Both the position numbers and the translations under genes were made by a program. From positions 62,001-126,000 of the forward strand of contig NZ_AUII01000003.1 of assembly GCF_000423625.1 (NCBI RefSeq): DNA of 64,000 bases, written 5' to 3'. This DNA is from Pseudonocardia asaccharolytica DSM 44247 = NBRC 16224. Its GTDB lineage: Bacteria; Actinomycetota; Actinomycetes; Mycobacteriales; Pseudonocardiaceae. The notes below the pieces were generated by a model. The model was not told where the DNA came from and searched no databases. It saw only the letters and a list, made by a program, of their open reading frames with translations. This document shows positions 54,653 to 63,100 of the stretch, one piece after another; the first letter of the stretch is position 1, and each line of letters begins with the position of its first letter.

Positions 54653-54692
54653 GTGAGTGCGTAACAGTGTCAGAACACTGTTACGCACTCAC
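54653..54692. terminator. 40-nt hairpin with 18-bp perfect stem
   Basis: GTGAGTGCGTAACAGTGT and its exact complement surround the loop CAGA, five bases after the dehydrogenase stop. The sequence differs from the other 40-bp palindromes, but length and the GTGAG...CTCAC ends are the same. No T-tract. Confidence 0.7.
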
Positions 54693-54835
54693 GGCCCCGG
54701 GTGACCTCGCGGTATCGGGCCGCGGATCGTTCGTCCCGCTCGCGATGATTGCGAGTGGGCACTGCGGCGCACCTGCATCCGTTGGCATGATGTGGACGCC
54801 TGATGCCCAGGCGTTCCGATTCCAAGGAGACGGCC

Positions 54836-55357
54836 GTGACCACCCCGTTCGGGGGCCCCGCGCGAACTGCGCCAGGGCTACCCAACCTTCCCACTCCGCC
54901 GACCGGGTGGCCGGTCGGCTCCTACGCCACCTATGCGGAGGCACAGCGGGCCGTCGACCATCTGGCCGACAGCGATTTCCCGGTTCGCGACGTCACGATC
55001 GTCGGCGTCGACCTGATGCTCGTCGAACGCGTCATCGGACGGCTGACCTGGGGCCGGGTGCTGCTGTCCGGTGCCGCGTCCGGCGCCTGGTTCGGCCTGT
55101 TCGTCGGCCTGCTGCTCGGCCTGTTCACCACCGCTGCCAGCCCACTGGGTCCGATCCTGGTCGGCCTGGCCAGCGGTCTGCTGTTCGGTCTGGTCTTCGC
55201 CGCCGTCGGTTACGGCGCGAGCCGCGGTCGCCGCGACTTCACCTCGGCCAGCCAGATGGTCGCTGGCCGCTACGACGTGCTCTGCCAGCCCCGCAATGCC
55301 GAGAAGGCTCGGGAACTGCTCGCCAAGCTGGCGATGGGGTCCAACCCCGGGACCTGA
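54836..55357 (+). CDS. General-stress protein 17M-like membrane protein
   Basis: 173 residues. An N-terminal domain with GSYATYAEAQRAVDHLADSD and VTIVGVDL is the GSP17M fold, then a Gly-rich double TM hairpin (WFGLFVGLLLGLFTTA; GLASGLLFGLVFAAVGYG) and a C-terminal strand. The mycobacterial relative is Rv1234, upstream of lpqY as here. GTG 54836 has AAGGAGA six bases upstream, so an earlier ATG at 54803 is unlikely. Confidence 0.85.
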   Translation: MTTPFGGPARTAPGLPNLPTPPTGWPVGSYATYAEAQRAVDHLADSDFPVRDVTIVGVDLMLVERVIGRLTWGRVLLSGAASGAWFGLFVGLLLGLFTTAASPLGPILVGLASGLLFGLVFAAVGYGASRGRRDFTSASQMVAGRYDVLCQPRNAEKARELLAKLAMGSNPGT

Positions 55358-55470
55358 TCGGCGTCCCGGTCACCGCCCCGACCGGCGAATGTCTCGGATT
55401 GATCTCAGCGCCGGGGGCACCGATTGCGGGTCCGAGCGCTCCGTCCTAGGTTCGACCCAACGGCACATGC

Positions 55471-55486
55471 CGTGACCGCAATCACA
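55471..55486. promoter_or_regulatory. CRP/FNR-type site GTGACCGCAATCAC upstream of lpqY
   Basis: GTGA-N6-TCACA matches the CRP consensus half sites. It lies 61 bases before the lpqY start; TAGGTT at 55447 could be a -10 just upstream. Regulation of a sugar importer by cAMP-CRP is plausible but unproven here. Confidence 0.4.
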
Positions 55487-55546
55487 GGCCGGTCACACCA
55501 CTGGGGGGCGCCCACTCGGGTCGGTTGGGCGGGCGGAGGGGGCGGG

Positions 55547-56914
55547 ATGAGAAAGCCGTTGGATCGACGGGGACGGCGAAGGGTGGGCCGGCGCCGCAGG
55601 CTGGCCGCGGTCGCGAGCGGCGCCCTGCTGGCCGCGGCCATGCTCGCAGGCTGCGCCGCCGAGGCAAGCGGCCCGCCGGTCCTGAACTTCTACACCCCCG
55701 CCGACAACGCGAGCGGCTACGCCGCCGCGGCCGAGGCGTGCACCGCCGAGGCGGGCGGCCGCTACCGCGTCGTCCAGCAGACCCTCCCCAAGTCCGCCGA
55801 CGACCAGCGGCTGCAACTGGCGCGCCGGCTGGTGGCCGGTGACCCGGCCGTCGACCTCATGGGCCTGGACGTCATCTGGACCGCGGAGTTCGCCGAGGCC
55901 GGCTGGATCGAGCCGTGGCCTGAGGATGCGGCCGCCGCGGTCACGGAAGGCACCCTCAAGGGCCCTCTCGAGACTGCGATGTACCAGGGCAGGCTGTGGG
56001 CCGCGCCGCTGAACACGAACACCCAGCTGCTGTGGTACCGCACCGACCTCGCCCCGACGCCGCCGCAGACGTGGGACGAGATGATCGATATGTCGGAGCG
56101 GCTGAACCAGCAGGGCCTGCCGTCCTATATTGAGGTTCAGGGCGCGCAGTACGAGGGCATCGTCGTCTGGTTCAACACGCTCATGACCAGCGCCGGTGGC
56201 CAGATCGTCTCCGAGGACGGCAAGGTGCTCCTCGACGACGGGGATGCCGCGCGGCAGGCCGTGGAGATCATGCACCGCGTGGCGACCTCGCCCGCCGCCG
56301 ACCCGTCGCTGTCGGTGGCGCAGGAGAACGACGGCAGGCTGGCGATGGAGGCCGGGCTGGCGGCGTTCCAGGTCAACTACCCGTTCGTCAACGCCTCGAT
56401 CAACACCCCGCCACCGGACGGCGGGGGCGGCGGCACGTTCATCGACGAGCAGGGCCGTCCGACCAACGTCGACACCGGCCGCCGCGTCGTCGACGTGTTC
56501 GCGTGGGCCCCGTACCCGCGGGTCGACCCGAACGAGCCCGCGACCGTCACCATCGGCGGGCTGAACATCGGCGTCAGCACCACCGGTGGGGACCAGGGGC
56601 TGGCGTTCGAGGCAGCCCAGTGCCTGCGCAACCGGGAGAACCAGCTGCGCAACGCGCTCGAGGGCGGCGTCCCTCCGACGTTGGAGGCGCTGTACGACGA
56701 CCCGGCCTTCCAACAGGAGTACCCGGCGTGGGAGGCCATCCGGAACTCGCTGCAGAACGCCAGCGTGCGGCCGAAGACGCCGGCCTACACGAGCATCTCG
56801 ATCGTCCTGGCCGACCTGCTCAACCCACCCATGCAGATCAACCCGGAGACGATCGTTCCCGTGATGGCCGAGCAGGTGGAGCGTGCCGTGAACTCCGAAG
56901 GGCTGGTGCCGTAA
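55547..56914 (+). CDS. lpqY: Trehalose-binding lipoprotein LpqY
   Basis: 455 residues. Lipoprotein signal with lipobox MLAGCAAE, and a family 1 sugar-binding fold (PVLNFYTPADNASGYAAAAE; WAAPLNTNTQLLWYRTDL). The order lpqY-sugA-sugB-sugC and the neighbours Rv1234-like and corA identify it as the mycobacterial trehalose recycling system, which recovers trehalose released in mycolate transfer. GGAGGGGGCGGG precedes ATG 55547. Its stop overlaps sugA by one base. Confidence 0.93.
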   Translation: MRKPLDRRGRRRVGRRRRLAAVASGALLAAAMLAGCAAEASGPPVLNFYTPADNASGYAAAAEACTAEAGGRYRVVQQTLPKSADDQRLQLARRLVAGDPAVDLMGLDVIWTAEFAEAGWIEPWPEDAAAAVTEGTLKGPLETAMYQGRLWAAPLNTNTQLLWYRTDLAPTPPQTWDEMIDMSERLNQQGLPSYIEVQGAQYEGIVVWFNTLMTSAGGQIVSEDGKVLLDDGDAARQAVEIMHRVATSPAADPSLSVAQENDGRLAMEAGLAAFQVNYPFVNASINTPPPDGGGGGTFIDEQGRPTNVDTGRRVVDVFAWAPYPRVDPNEPATVTIGGLNIGVSTTGGDQGLAFEAAQCLRNRENQLRNALEGGVPPTLEALYDDPAFQQEYPAWEAIRNSLQNASVRPKTPAYTSISIVLADLLNPPMQINPETIVPVMAEQVERAVNSEGLVP

Positions 56915-57867
56915 TGAGTGCGCAGGCGACCGCACCTGCGGCAGAGACCGGGAGAGCGGCGCAGGGGCGGCGGGGCAGACCGCCGGTGTCGGAGGGCGCG
57001 CGCGCCGAGCGGCGGTTGGCCTTCCTCCTCTGCACCCCCGCCGTGCTCGTCATGGTCGCGGTGACGGCATACCCGATCGTCTACGCCATCTGGCTCTCAC
57101 TGCAGCGTTACGACCTCCGGTTCCCCGGCGACCGCACGTTCATCGGGCTGACCAACTACGTCACCGTGCTGTCCTCCGGGTACTGGTGGAACGCGTTCGC
57201 CGTGACAGTGATCATCACAGTCATCTCGGTGGCGATCGAGTTCGTGATCGGGCTGGTGCTGGCGCTGGTCATGCACCGGACGATCGTCGGCCGCGGCCTG
57301 ACCCGCACCGTCGTGCTCATCCCGTACGGCATCGTCACCGTGGTCGCGGCGTTCAGCTGGCAGTTCGCGTGGACGCCGGACACCGGCTACCTGGCGAACC
57401 TGCTCCCCGAGGGCAGCGCCCCGCTGACCGACCAGGTGTCGGCGATCTCGGTGATCATCCTCGCGGAGGTCTGGAAGACCACACCGTTCATGGCGCTGCT
57501 GCTGCTGGCCGGCCTCGCGCTCGTGCCCGACGACCTGCTCAAGGCCGCGCAGGTGGACGGCGCCGGGCCGTGGCAGCGGCTCACGCGGATCATCCTGCCG
57601 ATGATGAAGCCGGCGATCCTCGTGGCGCTGCTGTTCCGCACGCTCGATGCGTTCCGGATCTTCGACAACATCTACATCCTGACCGACGGCTCGAACGGCA
57701 CGGGATCGGTGTCGATCCTCGGCTACAACAACCTGTTCCGGGCGTTCAACCTTGGGATCGGGTCGGCGATCAGCGTGCTGATCTTCATTGCAGTGGCGCT
57801 CATCGCGTTCCTTTTCATCAAGCTGTTCGGCGCCGCGGCACCGGGCTCGGAACCCGAGAGGCGTTGA
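56914..57867 (+). CDS. sugA: Trehalose ABC transporter permease SugA
   Basis: 317 residues with six TM helices after a 30-residue basic tail: [20 protein letters not shown] is the first. The EAA loop [20 protein letters not shown] contacts SugC. MalF-type permease of the LpqY-SugABC importer. Its ATG follows the lpqY stop as TAATG. Confidence 0.94.
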   Translation: MSAQATAPAAETGRAAQGRRGRPPVSEGARAERRLAFLLCTPAVLVMVAVTAYPIVYAIWLSLQRYDLRFPGDRTFIGLTNYVTVLSSGYWWNAFAVTVIITVISVAIEFVIGLVLALVMHRTIVGRGLTRTVVLIPYGIVTVVAAFSWQFAWTPDTGYLANLLPEGSAPLTDQVSAISVIILAEVWKTTPFMALLLLAGLALVPDDLLKAAQVDGAGPWQRLTRIILPMMKPAILVALLFRTLDAFRIFDNIYILTDGSNGTGSVSILGYNNLFRAFNLGIGSAISVLIFIAVALIAFLFIKLFGAAAPGSEPERR

Positions 57868-57868
57868 C

Positions 57869-58711
57869 ATGGCGATCGGACAAGCTCGGAGCACCGGCGA
57901 CAAGAGTAAGTGGGCCGTCGCCAACACGGTTGTACTGCTCTACGCGCTGATCCCGGTGCTGTGGATCCTCAGCCTGTCGTTCAAGCCGGCCAGCAGCATC
58001 ACCGACGGGAACTTCATTCCGCGCGAATGGACGCTGGAGAACTATGCGCAGGTCTTCCAGGTGGACCTGTTCACCAGCGCGCTGCGCAACTCCATCGGCA
58101 TCGCGATCATCGCGACCGTTCTCGCGGTGATCATCGGCACGATGGCCGCCTACGCCGTCGCCCGGCTGCGGTTCCCGGGCAAGAAGCTGCTGATCGGGGT
58201 CTCGCTGCTCATCGCGATGTTCCCGCCGATCTCGCTGGTCAGCCCGCTGTTCGACATCTGGCGGGGGATCGGGCTGTTCGACACCTGGCCCGGCCTGATC
58301 ATCCCCTACATCACGTTCGCGCTGCCGCTGGCGATCTACACCCTCTCGGCGTTCTTCCGAGAGATCCCCTGGGAGCTCGAGAAGGCGGCGAAGATGGACG
58401 GCGCCACGCCGCTGCAGGCGTTCCGCTCGGTGATCGTGCCGCTGGCCGCGCCGGGCGTGTTCACCACGGCGATCCTGGTGTTCATCTTCTGCTGGAACGA
58501 CTTCCTGTTCGCGATCTCGCTCACCTCGACCAGCGCCTCGCAGACGGCCACCGTCGCGATCGCCAACTTCACCGGGGCCAGCGAGTTCGCCGAGCCGACC
58601 GGCTCCATCGCGGCGGCCGCGGTGCTGCTCACCATCCCGATCATCGTCTTCGTGCTGTTCTTCCAGCGCCGGATCGTCGCCGGCCTGACCTCCGGCGCAG
58701 TGAAGGGTTGA
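57869..58711 (+). CDS. sugB: Trehalose ABC transporter permease SugB
   Basis: 280 residues, MalG type: [20 protein letters not shown] in the first helix, EAA loop [20 protein letters not shown], and the last helix [20 protein letters not shown]. It starts one base after the sugA stop and ends 12 bases before sugC. Confidence 0.94.
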   Translation: MAIGQARSTGDKSKWAVANTVVLLYALIPVLWILSLSFKPASSITDGNFIPREWTLENYAQVFQVDLFTSALRNSIGIAIIATVLAVIIGTMAAYAVARLRFPGKKLLIGVSLLIAMFPPISLVSPLFDIWRGIGLFDTWPGLIIPYITFALPLAIYTLSAFFREIPWELEKAAKMDGATPLQAFRSVIVPLAAPGVFTTAILVFIFCWNDFLFAISLTSTSASQTATVAIANFTGASEFAEPTGSIAAAAVLLTIPIIVFVLFFQRRIVAGLTSGAVKG

Positions 58712-58723
58712 AAGGTACCGACA

Positions 58724-59959
58724 ATGGCTGACATCGTCCTGGATCACGTGACCAAGCGGTACCCCGACGGCACCGTCGCAGCCAACGACATCAATGTCGA
58801 GATCGCCGACGGGGAGTTCATCATCCTCGTCGGACCGTCGGGCTGCGGGAAGTCGACGGTGCTGAACATGATCGCCGGTCTGGAGGACATCTCCGACGGC
58901 GAACTGCGCATCGGCGGCAACCGGATGAACGAGCGCGCACCCAAGGACCGCGACATCGCGATGGTGTTCCAGTCCTACGCGCTCTACCCGCACATGACCG
59001 TGCGGGAGAACATGGCCTTCCCACTCAAGATCGCAAAGATGGACAAGGCGGAGATCAACCGCAAGGTCGAGGAGACCGCCATGATCCTCGATCTCAGCCA
59101 GCATCTGGACCGCAAGCCGGCGAACATGTCCGGCGGCCAGCGGCAGCGGGTGGCGATGGGGCGGGCGATCGTCCGCAACCCCAAGGCGTTCCTGATGGAC
59201 GAGCCGCTGTCCAACCTGGATGCGAAGCTGCGGGTCCAGATGCGCACGATGGTCGCGAAGCTGCAGCAGCGGCTGTCCACCACGACGGTGTACGTCACCC
59301 ACGACCAGACCGAGGCGATGACGCTGGGCGACCGGATTGTCGTGATGCGTGGCGGGGTGGTGCAGCAGATCGGTTCGCCGCAGCACCTCTACGACCACCC
59401 GGCGAACCTGTTCGTCGCGGGGTTCATCGGTTCGCCCGCGATGAACTTCCTGCCCGCGCGGCTGGAGAACGGGGCGCTGCGCACCGCGCTGGGTGACCTC
59501 GCCCTCTCCGACGAGTTGCGTCGCACGCTGGAGGATGCCGACGCGCCCCGCGAGGCGATCGCGGGCATCCGCCCCGAGGACTTCGAGGACGCCGCGCTCG
59601 TCGAGGACCATGTGCGTGCCCGTGGCTCGGTGTTCACCGCGGAGGTGGACGTGCTGGAGTCGATGGGGTCGGACAAGTTCGTCTACTTCAAGATCGAGGG
59701 TGAGCAGGCGATGTCCGAGGACCTGGCCGACCTTGCCGCCGACGCCGGCACCGCCGACGTCCCGGAGAGCGCGGGGCATCTGGTCACCCGGTTCGCCGCG
59801 ACGTCGGTGGCGACCGAGGGCAAGCGCTGCGAGGTGTGGGTCGACACCGACAAGATCCAGGTCTTCGACCCCTCCACCGGGGCGAACCTGACCATCCCCC
59901 GGCCCGCCCCCGCCCCCTCGTCCGCGAGTCGTGGTATTTCCGCGACCGAGTCGGGGTAA
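58724..59959 (+). CDS. sugC: Trehalose ABC transporter ATPase SugC
   Basis: 411 residues. Walker [10 protein letters not shown], signature MSGGQ, Walker [11 protein letters not shown], switch His THDQTEAM; the C-terminal MalK-like regulatory domain ([27 protein letters not shown]) is present. The native sequence appears to end near LTIPRPA; the last 17 or so residues and the TAA stop are read from an intergenic repeat (CGAGTCG family), giving [11 protein letters not shown]. Confidence 0.94.
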   Translation: MADIVLDHVTKRYPDGTVAANDINVEIADGEFIILVGPSGCGKSTVLNMIAGLEDISDGELRIGGNRMNERAPKDRDIAMVFQSYALYPHMTVRENMAFPLKIAKMDKAEINRKVEETAMILDLSQHLDRKPANMSGGQRQRVAMGRAIVRNPKAFLMDEPLSNLDAKLRVQMRTMVAKLQQRLSTTTVYVTHDQTEAMTLGDRIVVMRGGVVQQIGSPQHLYDHPANLFVAGFIGSPAMNFLPARLENGALRTALGDLALSDELRRTLEDADAPREAIAGIRPEDFEDAALVEDHVRARGSVFTAEVDVLESMGSDKFVYFKIEGEQAMSEDLADLAADAGTADVPESAGHLVTRFAATSVATEGKRCEVWVDTDKIQVFDPSTGANLTIPRPAPAPSSASRGISATESG

Positions 59960-60019
59960 AGCCGGGACCGAGTCGGGGTAAAGCCGGGACCGAGTCGCAG
60001 CGACTCGCGGGGCTCTGGC
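59930..60019. repeat. CGAGTCG/TATTTCCG repeat with a 22-bp tandem, spanning the sugC stop
   Basis: CGCGAGTCGTGGTATTTCCG is followed by two exact 22-bp units (ACCGAGTCGGGGTAAAGCCG GG) at 59945-59966 and 59967-59988, a partial third, and the palindrome CGAGTCGC-AG-CGACTCG. The sugC stop TAA is in the first unit. A related single copy lies after the histidine kinase gene at 6041. Confidence 0.85.
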
Positions 60020-60028
60020 TCGCGGGGG

Positions 60029-60874
60029 TCAGTGGGGGCGGCCGGGGTCGGCGCGGAGGCGGGCGACCACCTCGTCGTCCCAGCGGTGGGTGCGCAGGAG
60101 CTGGTAGCGCTGACAGGCCAGCTGCAGATAGGCCTCGGCGTCGGTGCGGCCGTCGATCAGCTCGGCCTCCCGCAGCATGCGCACCACCGGCTGGAACTCC
60201 TCGGACCACCACCGGCGGGCGACCGTCTCCCGGTCGAGGTAGCGGCGCTCGTGTTGCATCAACCGGAACCCCCACGCCTCGACGGTCTCGCTGAGCTCGG
60301 CGTGGCTCCAGGGGTCGGTGACCCGGATCGAGTCCAGCGCCGGACCGGTCAGCGGGACCCGGTCCAGGAACACCCGGCGCAGGTCCTTCGTGATCAGATC
60401 GCCGCGGTACTCGACCCCGGCCGCGTCCAGCCGCGTCATCACCTCGGTGACCCTGGCTTCGATCACGCGCAGGCCGACGGCATGCGCGACCGAGACGCGG
60501 TGGTGGCCGTCGCGGACGAAGTGCAGCCCACCCACCCGGTAGACGTCGATCGGCGGAATGACCTCGCCGCGCCGCTGGGCCCGGGCGAGCCGTTCCCAGC
60601 GTTCCCGCGTGCGCTGTGAGCGCGGCCGGAACCAGCGGTCGAAGTCGGTGGTCCGATCGACGCTGCCGACGATGGAGTCCAGCGGGATCACCTGCAGTCC
60701 CAGCCGCCGCTCGCCGGTGCGCCCCAACGCGGCCACGACCTCGTCGAACGGCAGGATCTCGGAGACGTCGTCGGGCTCGCGGCGCAGCCACGACGCCAGC
60801 CGGGAGAGCACCTGGCGGCGGCGCACCCGCAGGAAGTCGTTCTCGGCGTCGGCGTGGCTGAACCCGGTGTCCAT
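60029..60874 (-). CDS. ParB/sulfiredoxin-fold-like protein
   Basis: 281 residues. The central stretch GEVIPPIDVYRVGGLHFVRD then GHHRVSVAHAVG is the ParB/Srx nucleotide-binding motif, but there is no ParB helix-turn-helix. The N-terminal part is basic (LRVRRRQVLSRLASWLRREP). Actinobacteria carry such stand-alone proteins of unknown role; chromosome partitioning is unlikely. Convergent with sugC. Confidence 0.7.
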   Translation of the reverse strand: MDTGFSHADAENDFLRVRRRQVLSRLASWLRREPDDVSEILPFDEVVAALGRTGERRLGLQVIPLDSIVGSVDRTTDFDRWFRPRSQRTRERWERLARAQRRGEVIPPIDVYRVGGLHFVRDGHHRVSVAHAVGLRVIEARVTEVMTRLDAAGVEYRGDLITKDLRRVFLDRVPLTGPALDSIRVTDPWSHAELSETVEAWGFRLMQHERRYLDRETVARRWWSEEFQPVVRMLREAELIDGRTDAEAYLQLACQRYQLLRTHRWDDEVVARLRADPGRPH

Positions 60875-61028
60875 GTCACCAGCACCTCAGGACCGTGACC
60901 GGGCGCCCGCGGGGATGATCGAGGACGCGGACGGGCACAGGCTCACCCTAGGTGTGGTCACCGGCCGCAGGGAACCTGCGCGGGCGCGTCCGCTTGGGTG
61001 CGCCGCCCACGTGCGCCAGGATGCGGAC

Positions 61029-61835
61029 GTGCCCGGACCCGATTCGAGCCGGCCGTTGGGGCCCGCGAGCCTGCCCCGCGCCTTCGACGCCCACGCCCGC
61101 AGCTACGACCGGCTGGTGGCCGCCAACCCGCGCTACCACGACCACCTCCGGCTCTCCGCGCGCCGGATGGGTCTGGCCCGGGGTTCCGGTCTGCGGCTGC
61201 TCGACGTGGGTTGCGGCACCGGGGCCTCGACCGCCGCGCTGCTCGACGCGGTGCCGGGTGCGCAGGTCGTCGGGGTCGACGCGTCGGCGGAGATGCTCGC
61301 CCAGGCCCGACGCAAGAACTGGCCCCCGGGCGTGCAGTTCGTGCACTCGCGGCTCGAGGATCTCGACCGGGCCGGGGTCACCGGCCCCTTCGACGGCATC
61401 CTCGCCGCCTATCTGGTGCGCAACCTCGCCGATCCCGACGCCGGCCTGCGCGCGATGCACGATCTGCTGCGGCCCGGCGCGCCGCTCGCGGTGCACGAGT
61501 ACTCCGCGCGCGACTCGCTGCGCAGCCGGATGGTCTGGGACGCGGTGTGCTGGGGCGTGATCATCCCGATGGGACGGTTGCGCAGCGGTTCCGGCGATCT
61601 CTACCGCTACCTGTGGCGCAGCGTCCGGGCGTTCGACGGGGTCAGGTCGGTCGCCGAGCGGATGGGGCGGGCGGGCTTCATCGATATCCGCACCCAGACC
61701 GTGACGGGTTGGCAGACCCATATCGTGCACACCTTCCTCGGCAGGCGTCCCGCCGGGCCGGATCCGTCACCCGGCGCGGCTGACGAGCTCGCCGACCTCG
61801 AGACCCCGCCGGTGGGCACCCCGAGCGTGGACTGA
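61029..61835 (+). CDS. Class I SAM-dependent methyltransferase (UbiE/COQ5-like)
   Basis: 268 residues. SAM site LLDVGCGTGASTAALLDAVP, GVDASAEMLAQARRK and the motif-III-like LLRPGAPLAVHEYS. Relatives methylate menaquinone or isoprenoid precursors. It converges with a Rieske DUF5914-type gene; similar pairs occur near carotenoid genes, but none are seen here. The TGA stop is the first repeat junction of a 31-bp tandem array. Confidence 0.88.
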   Translation: MPGPDSSRPLGPASLPRAFDAHARSYDRLVAANPRYHDHLRLSARRMGLARGSGLRLLDVGCGTGASTAALLDAVPGAQVVGVDASAEMLAQARRKNWPPGVQFVHSRLEDLDRAGVTGPFDGILAAYLVRNLADPDAGLRAMHDLLRPGAPLAVHEYSARDSLRSRMVWDAVCWGVIIPMGRLRSGSGDLYRYLWRSVRAFDGVRSVAERMGRAGFIDIRTQTVTGWQTHIVHTFLGRRPAGPDPSPGAADELADLETPPVGTPSVD

Positions 61836-61923
61836 GCGATGCTTGCGGAGCGAACCTCGGCACTGAGCGATGCTTGCGGAGCGAACCTCGGCACTGAGCG
61901 ATGCTTGCGGAGCGAACCTCGGC
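61831..61923. repeat. 31-bp tandem repeat, three exact copies, beginning at the methyltransferase stop
   Basis: Units begin at 61831, 61862 and 61893 with ACTGAGCGATGCTTGCGG. A degenerate fourth start follows (ACTGAGCGGTCATC). The stop codon TGA is bases 3-5 of the first unit. It sits between two convergent genes. Confidence 0.9.
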
Positions 61924-61949
61924 ACTGAGCGGTCATCAACGCTGAGTGA

Positions 61950-62930
61950 TCAGCGGCTGCGCAGCGCGTAGCGCCGCTCGGCGTAGGCGATGTCGTCACG
62001 CCACAGCCGCGTCGCGGCCCCGGCCATCAGCGGGCGCAGCGTCCCGGCGATCCGTCGCGCGTGCCGGAACCCGCCTCGCTGGGAATGCGCGACAACCGCC
62101 TCGATCACGGCGGTGCGCGGGCGCCCGTCGGGTCCGGAACGCAGCGGGGTCGCGTGGGTCTCGACGACGCTGCCGGCGCCCTCACCGTCGACGATCTCCA
62201 TGGTCACCGTCCGCGGGTCCGGACAGCTGAACGCGGCGACCACGGGGACGCCGAGGCGCTTCGACACCCGGAATGTCACCTCGACGAGAAAACGGTCTTC
62301 GGTGGGCGGGCAGTCGAGCGGCGGGGCGCTCGCCACCTGCAGCGCCGCGAACGAATACGGGTGGAACCAGGCGCCGTGCCAGGGATCGAGCCGGTTGGCG
62401 ATGACGTCCTCGGGCTCGCAGGCGCCGATGACCGTCGCGACGGTGTCGAAGCTGGCCGCCGGATCGGGCCGCGGGCCCAGCACCGGGGCGGCGGTGGGTG
62501 GGTCCGCGCCGTCCAGCCGCACCCACGCCAGCACCCCGTCGTCGTAGGCGGGTAACGGACGCCAGTCCGGCCGCCCGCACGGGCGCAGGGCGAGCCCATG
62601 CCAGCGGCAGATGAGCCGACCCTCGTGCACGGCGGCGTCGGCGAGCGGGGCGCCGAGATGCGGGCAGGCGCCGGGGCCCACGTGTAGTGCGCCGGAGCCG
62701 TCCCGCCAGGCCACGAGCTCGCGACCGGCCACGACCCGGCCGAACGCGCGGCCCGGCCGCACCTCGCGGCTGCCGGCCAGCACGTACCAGCCCCCGGAAG
62801 GGCGGGCGAGCGCCCGGCGCAGGGCCGCGGCGATGACCGCGGGCACGGCGTCGGCGAAGGTCGGCCGCTGCTGCGTCCACGCGACGGTGCGCAGCCGGCG
62901 CAGCGGGTTGCGCGGCAGATACTCCCTCAC
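61950..62930 (-). CDS. Rieske [2Fe-2S] protein, DUF5914 type
   Basis: 326 residues. The Rieske ligands are CPHLG and CRWHG, about 18 residues apart. The C-terminal catalytic-like half (DVIANRLDPWHGAWFHPYSF) has histidines that recall mononuclear iron oxygenases. It may be an oxygenase or desaturase for an isoprenoid or pigment; that is inference. GTG 62930 fits the first conserved residues (VREYLPRNPLRRL). Confidence 0.85.
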   Translation of the reverse strand: MREYLPRNPLRRLRTVAWTQQRPTFADAVPAVIAAALRRALARPSGGWYVLAGSREVRPGRAFGRVVAGRELVAWRDGSGALHVGPGACPHLGAPLADAAVHEGRLICRWHGLALRPCGRPDWRPLPAYDDGVLAWVRLDGADPPTAAPVLGPRPDPAASFDTVATVIGACEPEDVIANRLDPWHGAWFHPYSFAALQVASAPPLDCPPTEDRFLVEVTFRVSKRLGVPVVAAFSCPDPRTVTMEIVDGEGAGSVVETHATPLRSGPDGRPRTAVIEAVVAHSQRGGFRHARRIAGTLRPLMAGAATRLWRDDIAYAERRYALRSR

Positions 62931-63100
62931 CGCGCCGAGGCTAGGGCGGTTCGAGCGGATACCGGAATCGGCCGGTGTCGTCCCGGACCCGCGGGATGAG
63001 CCGTGAGCCACCCGGGATCGACTCGGCAGCGCTCCGGTACCGGCCCCGGCGCACCCGTGCTGCCGGTGGTCGCGTTCCGGCCGGCGAGCCGGTCACCGGT

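Noticed and set aside
60029-60874. Chromosome partitioning protein ParB
   Set aside because: Only the nucleotide-binding motif is present; the DNA-binding helix-turn-helix, parA and parS-like sites are missing.
61831-61923. CRISPR array or attachment site
   Set aside because: Units are directly adjacent with no spacers, and no integrase or tRNA gene is near.
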